Of a stretch of DNA of 64,000 bases, positions 35,976 to 47,900 are shown piece after piece. The notes beneath the pieces are model-generated. The model had not been told where the DNA came from, ran no database searches, and saw nothing but the letters and a program-made list of their open reading frames with translations. The DNA is from Ahaetulla prasina (lineage: Eukaryota; Chordata; Lepidosauria; Squamata; Colubridae), in contig NC_080543.1 in NCBI RefSeq assembly GCF_028640845.1, forward strand, positions 97,825,825 through 97,889,824. Direction: 5' to 3'. How positions within the stretch are numbered: position 1 is the stretch's first letter; every line of letters begins with the position of its first letter. The translations under genes were made by a program, and so were the position numbers.

Positions 35976-38900
35976 TGTATGTATGTATGTATGTATAAGA
36001 AGAAAAAAGAAAATATTGAAGATGTATAAATATAATTAATGTAGGGTCGGGTCTGCCCAGTTACCATTTTAGAACAGTGGTGAGGGAGAAAAGAGAGAGT
36101 AGGAGGTAGGAAAGAGGAGAAGAGGAAGGAAGAGGGGTAGAAGAGGGAGAAGGAAGGTGTAGGGTGGAGGGAGGAGAGGATGTAGATAAGAGAAGGAGAG
36201 GAAGGTTTGGATAGTAAAAGAAGGTAGAAGAGGGAAGTGTTAAAAAGGGGGGTGGTGACTGGGCAGGCCCGACTAAATGTATATAACTGTACATTGAATG
36301 AATTGTTTGACATGATTGTAAAAATAAAACTTTTTTACTAAAAAAAAAAAGAAGAAGAAAAAAGAAAAGAAAGAAAAACAATAGGACAGGAATGGTAGGC
36401 ACGTTTGTGCTCTTATGCACGCCCCTTATGGTCCTCTTAGGAATGGCATGGGAACTATTGTAGAAAACTTCCTGTGGCCTTTCTACTTGGTCAGATATGC
36501 CCTGTACATCCTGGGGATTTAATAAAGTTTCCTATCAAAGCTATTTTAAATAAGTAACTAAAAGTGCAACTCATTTCTGCATCTAAGAGTAATAGACTAC
36601 TTCTATAGCATTCACTATCAGCAGATGGTAAGGTGACTTCAGCTAAATTCAGCTTACTTTACCTTATATAAAAATATAGCACATACTTTGACCAAAATAT
36701 GTAATAATAATAATTAAACTGAGAAGCAGTAGCAAATCCAATTTGTATAATCTCTGAAACATCTGTTCCGGGAAGATATTTGATAGGAACAACATCATGG
36801 AACACATCTTAAAGTTCAAGATTAAAACAGGAAGCATTGCAATACCACCCACGCATGATATCTATTTGCAGTCTTTCTGACATCATAAAATGGTATCTTG
36901 TTAAAGTGAAATCATAAAACCACACTGAATATCACAATGCTGAATAACCAAAGGGAGGACAAATAATTATAGTAGCCACCTGGCCTATATGGCCAAGACA
37001 GCATTGTATGTCCCTTCAGAGCGACAAAAGCCAAAGAGAATAACTTTCAATTTCTACAAGCAAGTAACAATTAAGCTTTTCTTAGAACAGTTGACTGCAA
37101 AGGGATCCACACAATATATTATGTTGATTGCATAAAGATCTGTAAGTGTTCCCAAAGACCTTATTATATGGTATCAAGAAATGTGTTCGGCAATGTTTAA
37201 AGGAAGAAACTTAATTTTACTGAATTCAGTGACATTAACTTCTATAACAATTCTGAGTGATATTTATTTATTTATTAAATTTCTTGCCGCCTATCTCATT
37301 AACACAGTGACTCTGGGAATTTATTGGAGTTACATGAGGATAATGTTACTGAGTCTTCGGAGAAGGGCGGTATAAAAATTTGAATAATAAATAAATAAAT
37401 AAATAAAATGTTTGCAGTAAAATACAGTATTTGTAATAAAAATACAGAGAAACTGAACTGGTTTTTTCCTGCAGGATTACAGCATGTGCTATGACCATGA
37501 ATAAATACGTGGAGGAGAATGTTTCTCAGAAGTCCTATACTACCATAAAATATTTCATGAAAATGCTGAGCAGTGTCAGTGAAACTCTTATCTTTATTTT
37601 CATGGGAGTATCTACAGTAGGAAAAAACCATGAATGGAACTGGGCCTTTGTTTGCTTCACTCTGCTATTTTGTTTGATTTGGCGTTCATTAGGTAAGAGT
37701 CACTTAAAACTTTCTAGATTGCACTTCAGCTTCCTTTAGTACTGAAATAAGATTATCTTTTAGATAATGGAACTATAGCTTTGACAAAGAAATGTCCTTA
37801 TTTTTAAGAAGAAAGTCTTGGTTTTTTTTGTTTTTTTACAGTGATAGAGGAAAATCTTTTCAAATGACTCTGAGTAAACCAAGTTTTGGTCAGTGAACCC
37901 AATAAGGAAGAAGGCAGAATTTGGCAGGAGATAACCCATACATCCTATACAGTGTAAAGACACTAGCAGTACATCTCAGATTTTCTGCTTCCAGCTAATA
38001 GGGATTCTCTTCTTTTATAGAAATTCCTGAGGAATTATTGGATTGGCTACTTTAAAACTGCAAAGGGAAGGGGATGCATTTAATTTGCATCCTTATTTTA
38101 AATTATAGTAAATATGGTATTTTCATTACAAAAACATTTATAATTATAGTAAAAACAAATTTCAGCCAAGATGTATGTATGTATCTACCTTTTTATAATA
38201 CCAACAGAAGATTGTGACTTGTTTTTGAAGAATTCTGTTACCTTAAATGGAAGTATTAAACACATTTATTTTTTTATTTTGATTTACGAGTTTTATAAGG
38301 CTGACCAATTGCAAGTGCAACTGTAGGTGCCTCACAATTTGAAGAAACATGAAAATGAGGGCTAAAAAATATTGTATAGTATCTTTGGAATATTAAAAAG
38401 CCAATAGGATAACGGGTCAACAGAAGTAAGTGGGACTAATCAACACTTATGTCATTTAATGATCTTGATATATGTTCATCCTACAATCTGCCTGAATGCT
38501 TGGGGTAGAGTTAGGTCATTGCATCTTTGCAGGACAAAACCAGGATGTCCAAACCTCAGATGAATGATGTTAGGGCAGGCACTGCAACAGAGAAATCATG
38601 CCCTTAACAATTTCATTAGCTGATTTTGTTATGGGGAAAGAACCCTAACACACCTTCTGTCAGGCCTGGAACCCTGACATCTTCTCTCTATTTGTCATGG
38701 GACAAATAGAGAGGATTAGGGACAGGCAGTTCTACAAGTAACCTGGATTTCTGCCATGAAGGATTTTATAGGAGATAATCAGTACCTTGAATAACATCTG
38801 AAAGTTTATATGGAGGCAGTTCAGTTTCTGTAGCAATGTACTACTTGGGCACAATGAAGTGCATTCATAACTGTTCACACCACTGTATTCTGAGTGGTTA

Positions 38901-41900
38901 TCAAAGGCAATTCTATATGGAACATATTGTAGCAATCTAGACAGCATATGACTAGGGCATGAGTGACTGAGTCACACCCAGGAATGGGTGTAGTTGCATC
39001 AGCCTGAATACAGTTTTAATAACAGACTCTTGACAGAATGTGCTGTTCTTTTCCTATTTCTTATATCTTAGTGAATTAGGGAAACGTCTGTTTGAGCCAT
39101 GTATGAAAACTATCTGTATTGTCGACTTAAGATATGTTTTACTACTTGTTGCTTTGGTAATGAACCTGCATAACTGTCAAAGGCATCTTCCTTATTGTGT
39201 AAACTGTCACACAAGATGGGTTTGTGCAGAAGTTTTGCTGCTTGTCCTTACTATGGAAAATGTTAATCAACAGCTATTTTTCAAATCTTTTCCTCATAAC
39301 TTGAATACAGATGGAATTCTAGCAAAAGCAGAATCCAAGAGGACCCCAATATTGCACTCCAGTTCTGATTGGGAGAGTTATTTCTTACCAAAATGATCTC
39401 CAAAATGTATAACTATTCAGTTTTGCTAGTGTTAAGGTAAATACTATATTTCCCCATCCAGGGTACACAATCTTCAGGCACTGGGAAAGAATCTTGAAAA
39501 CCTAACTCGTCAGCCTAAGATGGAGATGTACTGTATATTATACATTAGCATATTAATAATATCTTCTACCGTTCTGATATAACACCATTCTGATGTAAAA
39601 CCTTATACCTTACCCAACAGTTTTATGTACTGTAGTTGTTAAGAGCAGAGAGAGGGTAGATTCTGGGGAGTCTGCAGTTGAATTAAATCTATCTCCCCTA
39701 CCAACACAGCCATGGAAATAGGAAGAGAACTGATATAACGCTGTACCTTTCATTCCTAAATTTTAAAGCTGGTTAGGATACCATGATCAATTTTTGTATG
39801 TGTTTGGCTTTTTTTTAGGAGTTTTTGCATTGACTCAGGTAATAAATGTATTTCGGACAATTCCAATAACATTTAAAGACCAGTTCATTATCGCCTATGG
39901 AGGTCTCCGAGGAGCTATATGTTTTTCTCTGGTCTTCCTGCTCCCTTCTGCTGTATTTCCTAGAAAGAAGCTTTTCATTACCGCTGCTATCGTAATAATA
40001 TTCTTTACCGTGTTCATTCAGGTAAGAATATTTCCAATAGTTATATGTATGATACGATCAATAATTCTTTTCAAGAAAATCTGCAATTTGTCCAATTCAC
40101 AATATTAAAAGTGTCACACACACAAAAAATAACAGATTATATTGTCAGAGAATTGCATATGTCTGTGACTGAACATCTCAGATTTGTGTCAAAGCCTTCT
40201 TCTAGATCTTACCATATTCATTGACAATAACCCCATCTATCCTATGAAGTAGGCCTTCATTCTTCATTCTTCAGCTTTATTTCTGATGCCTGCCTTCCTT
40301 TTCATCCTCCATTCAGTATATTCTCATACTGCTTTGTACAACATTACAAAACTCTATTTCTCTTGAATGTCAGATAAATTTTCTACTTTGTGAAGTAATC
40401 AGCTCCTGTCTTAATGTATTGAAATATTTTCTGGTACTTTCCTTATACTCGAGCCCCCTTGTAAATGTTATCTAATTCTCTTCATCAAAGATAATCAATC
40501 AGTATAACGTGAAATCTTTCCTCAAACTACATCTCCTTTCACAACACAAATGTATTTTCCTTTCAAATATTTGTAGTATAATGCTATATATATGGACCAC
40601 TCATTTATTAAAATGCACATGGAACAGAATATGAAAATGAGATCATGGCAAATCATGCCAGGCTGAAGTGACTGTCATGCTTGTTTCTGCTCTTCTGTAC
40701 AGGGAATGACAATTCGCCCATTAGTGGACTTTCTTGATGTCAAAAGATCAAATAAGAAACAACCAGCAGTCAGTGAGGAAATCTACTGCCGGGTATGTTT
40801 GCAATTTGAGGTGCATTACATCCCTTTTATGGGATGGGGTGGCTCAGTGGCTAAGACGCTGAGTGTCGATCGAAAGGTCAGCAGTTCAGTGGTTCAAATC
40901 CCTAGTGCCGCATAACGGGGTGAGCTCCCATTACTTGTCCCAGCTTCTGCCAACCTAGCAGTTCAAAAACACATAAAAAATGCAATTAGAAAAATAGGGA
41001 CCACCTTTGTTGGAAAGTTAACAGCATTCCATGTGCCTTTGGCATTTAGTCATGCCAGCCAAATGACCAAGGAGACATATTCGGACAGCACTGGCTTTGA
41101 AACGGATATGAGCACCGCCACCTAGAGTCAGGAATGACTAGCACATATGTGTGAGGAGAACTTTTATCTTTATCTTTACATGCCTTTTGGGAAATGCACA
41201 GAACCATGATTCCCAAAATGTGCATGTTGTGATATTTTATATTTTTAAATTTGGACTTTACTATTTAATAAATGGAACTTTCAGCTACTTCTTTTGGCCT
41301 AGAGGCTCTGTGAAAAATTGAGACATGAAGGGTGCCATGCACTGAGAAAAAGATGTACATCTAGATAACAAGCATCATGTTCAATTGGAGGGACTTTCTT
41401 TTCAAGTGGTGATAATGTAACATTTATAACATGCTGTAATTCATTATGTTCCATCAAGTTGGTCTTGACTATTAGTAGTGTATTTTTCAGATACATTTAT
41501 TGTTGATTTTAAAAACAGTTGTATTGGATAACAATTTATCTTATAAAATTCATTTCATTGTTATTTTGGTATTGAAATTTTATTGGGTATAAAATCAAGA
41601 TAACTTTTTCTTACAGACACAAGTAATATATACCTTTGTTTAATAATATTAATGTAATGTCTGGTTTTTTCTTCCTAGTTCTTTGACCATATCAAGGCTG
41701 GTGTTGAAGATGTTTGTGGACACTGGGGTCACAACTTTTGGAGAGATAAGTAAGTAGTATATTTAGTAATGATCTAAAAGAACAAGTGGGAAAAGCCTAT
41801 GTATTATTTAATATTTACATTTTCAATATTACTACATTTACAAACATATACTTCAATTAAATTTAAGAATTATTTTAAAACATATATTCATGTTTTAAGA

Positions 41901-44900
41901 AAATATGAATATTTAATTTTGCTTTATTTCTGTCACAAATTCAAAATTTCATTTTAGTTAGAAACTAATTCTCTAAATGTCTACAGTAAGAATAATTTAT
42001 AAGAACAAAGAGAAATTTGCTGCAGTTTCATGCTTTAATACAATGGCTCTTGCTTCTTTTTTCCAAGTTTTTTTATTATTTATTACTTATACATATCAGT
42101 GCGTGAATAGTGTGATACAATTTGATATAAATAGACATAATATTATTACTCATGGTTATTACATTTCATTTTTATTGTTTCATATTATTTAAACATACCT
42201 AATACTACCGCCCTTCAATTTTTAAACCTCCCTCTTATTATTACATATTTCTTGTTATATTAATATATATATATACTATTATTCCCCTCTTATTTCTATC
42301 TCTATTCTAACTTATTTTTTATGTATTCAAAGACGTTTCTTTTCTATCTTCCATTTTTCATCTGCTTTATTATTCATATTTCCTTTATTTAGCTCTTCAT
42401 ATTTATTTATACTGAGGTTTAATCCTTTACTGTTTCATTGTTCAGTGTTTCAATGTACAATTCTAATACCAATCACAGTATCATTTAAACATATAGGGTA
42501 AATCCATTCATGTTCTTTCCAATCATGCAATCCCTGTAATTCTACTATAAATACACATGCTTCCATTAAAATATATTCTTTCATTATCTAATCACTCATT
42601 GTTTAATTTTATCTTTTCACTGCGGTTCTTGCTTCTTACAGGTTTATAAAATTCGATAAGAAGTACCTAAGAAGACTTTTAATTAAGGAAAAACAACCAA
42701 AATCAAGTATTGTTGCCCTGTACAAGAAATTGGAAATAAAACATGCCATTGAAATGGCAGAGAATGGGATGATAAGCACAGTTCCATCTCTAGCTTCTAT
42801 CAAGTAAGTCGAGAGAAATATGGAGCAGTATCACAATATAACTCTTAAAAGCACTGAAGTTCCATTAGTTAATAATAAAATACAAACAGAAAACGTATCT
42901 CTCCAAAGGTTGTGATTCCAGTGTATTAAAGAAGTAAAAACATATATGGAAGAGATCATTAGGAATAACATTGAAAATATTTTGTTTTTTTATAAATCAA
43001 TCTGGGAAAACTTTGACCATGTTGGACCAGATTAAGTGAACAGGGTCCTCAATGCCGTTAGCACCACCACCTGTCAGTTAGATCCTTTGTCCCTCCTGGA
43101 TGGGGAAAGCCTCCATATGGTGACTAGCAGGTGGCTTCAGGCAGTGAATAATTCATCACTCCAGGAAGGGATATTTCTGGGGCATTTTAAGGAGGCTGTG
43201 GTTCGTCCCCCCCCCCCCTTAAAAAAAACTTTGCTCCCCCCACTTATCCTATTTTCTTCCTTCCCATCATTTAGCTATTGCATTTTATATTTATATTTTT
43301 GCACTATTTTATTTATATTGTTTTATTTTTTTAATATTGTAAGCTACTCAGAGTAAGATGGGCAGCCAATAAAGTTAATAAAATAAATAAATATATGAAA
43401 TAAGCATGTGTTGTACTCTTGAAGGAGTGCATAAAATCAGGACATTGCTCCTGATGTTTATAGTTGCAACACTGGAGGCCGCTAGTCATGAGCTTCACAA
43501 ATAGGCAGACTTAATGCAAGTTTAACTGGAAGATTAAATACCTAGAACAGGTAAAAAAGCCTTCTCTCTCCCCCCCCTCCATCTGTTACCTTCCAATTAT
43601 TTAGGGAATACAATTTACCCAAATTCCCAGCCAGAAACTCCTTATAATCAGAGTGAGGGAAACAGAGTATCACTGATTTATAGGCTGAATTGGTTTGTGT
43701 GTGTCTAGGTCAGGAACCCACAAACTTTTTAAATAGGGGTCCAATTCATGGTCCCTTAGGCTGTTTTGGGGGAGGCATGGCTAAGTAGTCATGTGACTTG
43801 GTGGACAATTTAGCAATCCATTAAACAATATATTCAATACATACACACACTTTAATTCAGTAGTAGTCAACCTGGTCCCTACCGCCCACTAGTGGGCATT
43901 CCAGCTTTCATGATGGGCTTGGGTGTGGATGGGGGTATTACATATATAGAGGAGATGGACATAGGGGTTTCAGAAGCTCACAGTAATTTAAAGTGGCTAA
44001 AAAGGATTAATATAGAAAACTTTTACTGCTATGTGTTAAGAACTTGTTATTGTGATATAACACAATTTACCAGGAAATACCTTCAGCTTTTCAGAACAAA
44101 ATTTATATTGAGATTTTGATAATATAAAATATATTTAAATTTAATTGAGTGAAATGTGTTAAAAGGCATAAGATATTATTAATTCTATAATCATTTAACA
44201 TTGATATGAATTTGCATTATATTCTCAAATATTCATGAATGAAAGACTATGGATCAACCTACTTGAGAAAATTGTATATTTATTTAGCATTTTAGCAACT
44301 TGTACTTTAAATAAATTGCAGATCCACATTATTGATATGGTTAAGTCAATACTAACCAAAATTGTTTTTTAAAATGTAATGCATGATAAATATACTTACT
44401 TTCTTTTAAATAATTTTCTATCTTTGAAAAAATGTATAATTCATATTATTCCAATGGATGATCTGTTTTAGTTCTATATTTTATCTCCTGTTACAACAGT
44501 GAGCCTCAAGGAGGAGAAAAAATAAATACACCTTATTCTGGCCAAATGGATAACATAAGAGAGATTTTAACAAAGAATCTGTATCAGATACGACAAAGAG
44601 TAAGTAGACAACAAGAAATCAAAATAACACCTTTGTGGCTACACCTACTTTGTCAGACAGCTATTTTTTCATTTTCCAGTAAAAACAGTAACATGCTAAT
44701 TTAAGATGTGTACGGAGAAATAATTTCTATCATAATCAATGGAATTTATCTCCAAAGAAATGTATTTAGGTTTATTGAATAAGAAAGGTGATGAATTGTT
44801 ATGCAACGAAGAGAAATAATTATGTTTATGCAAAAAAACTTAAGAAACATTTGAAACAGAAAGCTGGAACTGTTTTCAAATATGTGTCTCTTGATGTTAA

Positions 44901-47900
44901 AATACTTGGAGCATAAACACAGCATTATATGGTGGATCAGATATTTGAAGCCTACAATGCGAGAATGAACATGCAGGCTACCCTTCGTATATGTAAACAT
45001 ATGCTATGCTTACCCCCAGTGATTTCTGCTGGAATGAAAATAATGTGAGCCTTGCTCATTTTATATTTAATATACAGAAAAAAACCCAACCCACAGATTT
45101 CTCACTGATGTTGCAGTAGAACATACCAATTTTTATTTTGTTTGCTAGGAAGGATAGATACCTGTAAAGAACAACAAAATAGTTGAATGTTCATTGCCAA
45201 TGCAGTTTTGTAATTCCGCAAGTGTGTGTTTTGGTGGTGGAGAGAAGAAACTGATCATTTCCCCCTTACTCCTAGCAAAAATTGTTGTATTTTTTTCACT
45301 GAAATCAGATTCAAGCATACTTCTAAATACCCAGGGGGATTCCCGCTCATTCAATCATACAGTCAATCAATCAATAGGCTGCATGTCTTGAAAGCTTAAT
45401 AAAAACACCATGAAAGTGTAGTCATGCAAACACTTTCATCTTTAAAATACAGTCCTATCGAAAGGATCCTTGATAATATGACTTTTTCCAGCAGAAGCTT
45501 TAATTGCCTGGGACAGTTTGTCGTTGGTTTGGGATGATTATTAACATGCATATTTCCATCCCTGGCCAGGCCACAGACACCATGAAAGTCTTGACCCTGT
45601 GCCTGGAGGCTGTAGAAGCATGGGTGAGATAAGGACACAACTGCCATTTTCCAGTTATAACTCTGGATGGGACATTATTTCTTTTGAAGGAGTAGGCTTT
45701 TTTTTATTTATTTGCATTTATATCCTGCCCTTCTCCGAAGACTCAGGGCGGCTTACACTATGTCAAGCAATAGTCTTCTGAGAGTTGATGCATAATATTA
45801 TAGATATTGTTCATATTATTTATTTACTGTGTTTCCCCAAAAATAAGACCCTGTCTTATATTTTTTTGAACCCTGAAATAAGCACTTGGCCTTATTGCCA
45901 TGCGCTCAAAAGCCCAATTGGGCTTATTATCAGGGGATGTCTTATTTTGGGGGAAGCAGGGTTTCATATTTATGAATTGCCCCAATTAATCAAAATCAAC
46001 ACACAAAAATAACAACCTTAATAATGTAGTAATAGTCATGCTTGAATATAATATACATATATTTATCCGCTATCATCCACTATCAATCAGGGCCAATGTT
46101 ACATTGGCAGGAAAAGCACAGCCTTGCAAAATGCAGGTAGGGATGGGCTGGAGAACCTCTAGGGAAATGTATGAGTGGGAGCTCTGTAATAATAAATTCA
46201 TACCTGTATCACATCATAAGTAATTGTGTAATGAACTTTATATGGACATGCCTTTGAAGTCCATTTGGAAACCGTAATTGGTGCAGAATGAAGCAACTTG
46301 CATGCTAGCACTTGAGAGCTATTAAAATAATATTTCACTGGAATTACCCCAGCGCTGTGATGCTACCTGTGCTCCCAATTAGGCTTCCAAGTAGAACAAT
46401 TTAATTCAGTATTTCAAGTTCTGAAGCCTGCAGACCTGGCTCCTGGATATCTTCAACTCCATATCTTGATCCCTTTGGTATATTTTTTGAATCTGGAGAG
46501 AATCAGAGTCCTTGTCCGAGGACTGGGGACACAAAGAGTTCTTACATGGTGGAACAAATAGCACTTACCCATAACCTTTTATTAAGTCTTTGAAGACAGA
46601 ATCTTCTGCACAGTAGTTATGGAGGACATGTTTGGTATAGTGGTTAAGGTGCTGATCTAGAAACAGGAAGACTGTGAGTTCTAGTCCAACCTCAGCATGA
46701 AAGCTGGGTGGATGACTTTGGGCCAATCGTTCTCTCTCTCATCCCAATCTACTTCACAGGATTCTTATTGTGGGAAAAATAGGAGGAAGAAAGAGTATAT
46801 GTTCATTGTTTTGAGCTATATATAAAGTAATGAATGTGGAATAAAACGCTAAATAGAAATTGAGGCTTAGAAAGTGTGGGAATTCTATTCTCCCAATATC
46901 AGTTAGAGCAAGGGTCACCAACCTTTTGGACCTCAGGGACCACTAAATTCATTATTTTAAATCCCGCGGATCACTAATATGAGCTGCCTAATGACTGGGT
47001 GGGAGTGGCTAGGTGTTCATGTGACTAGGTGGGCATGGCCAACTTGATGTCACTCCTGTTAAGGGGCACCTCGCCACCTCTACTCACCCCTCCCCTCCCA
47101 GCCCCTCCTCGCCTGCCCACCTGGGCTCCTTAGGGCCGCAACAGGAAGCAGTTGTTGGAGCTAAGCAGCTACCATGAGAAAGAGTTGGCAAAACAGCTGG
47201 GTCAGTTCAAATTGGATCTGACTGAGAAGGAGGCTCAGCAGAAGCACCTCACTGAGGACTATGAGCATAGGCTTTCCAAACAGAGGGAAGACCTGCAGGA
47301 CTGCAAGGCCAGGTACTCAGTGGGCTAAGATAGTCAGCCAGTTTCAGGCTATGATGCAGTCCCACTGGAATGAGGGCCTCAGGCTCTTCACCACGAGTGG
47401 CACTTCCCTCCAGCCTTCACCCAAAGCCCTGCACCAGGAGGCTGAAGTAGATCCTAAGTCGGAATTTCTGCCCCCCTCCGATCTGCACAAAAAGACCCAG
47501 AAGGGGGAGACTCTTTGCAGCAACACAAACATTCATTGCTCATATCCAGCCCAGGGGTCGTAGTTTGAGGACCCCTGATTTAGTGCAATATAAAAAAATG
47601 CAAAAAATTATTCTGTGGACCACCAAAATTTTCTCGCGGACCATCAGTGGTCCATGTACCACCAGTTGGTGACTGCTGAGTTAGAGAGCATCTCAGCTTA
47701 CATTTGTGTGGAAAACAGTTTAGGGATGTTTGCCTTTTTTAATCTAGCCATAGTGGCAGTGTATCTCTATGCCTCATCTTACTTCAGTGGTGGGTTTCAA
47801 AATTGTTTACTACCGGTTCTGTGGGTGTGGCTTGGTGAGGTGGCATGGCTTGGTGGATGTACCTTGGTGGGCGTGGCAGGGGAAGGATACTGTAAAATCT

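Larger units (their letters stand above)
35825..36445 (-). mobile_element. CR1/L3-like LINE 3' end, antisense, carrying a nested insertion
   Basis: (TTTA)n, TTTGTCAAAACAATATATAT at the left and GGACAGGAATGGTAGGCACG at the right match the copy at 18394. The middle holds an expanded microsatellite and the insertion at 36014-36351. Confidence 0.65.

Noticed and set aside
35834..36420. 159- and 119-codon minus-strand frames rich in Ser, Pro, Leu, Thr and Tyr
   Set aside because: They are translations of the polypurine tract and GTAT microsatellite.
39040..39396. 118-codon frame in intron 4 as a new exon or gene
   Set aside because: No conserved motif, begins without a supported start and is in the middle of an intron between strong exons.
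40833..40910. tRNA gene at the Sauria-type SINE head
   Set aside because: A canonical box B is present but the sequence continues into the SINE body and no acceptor stem pairs.
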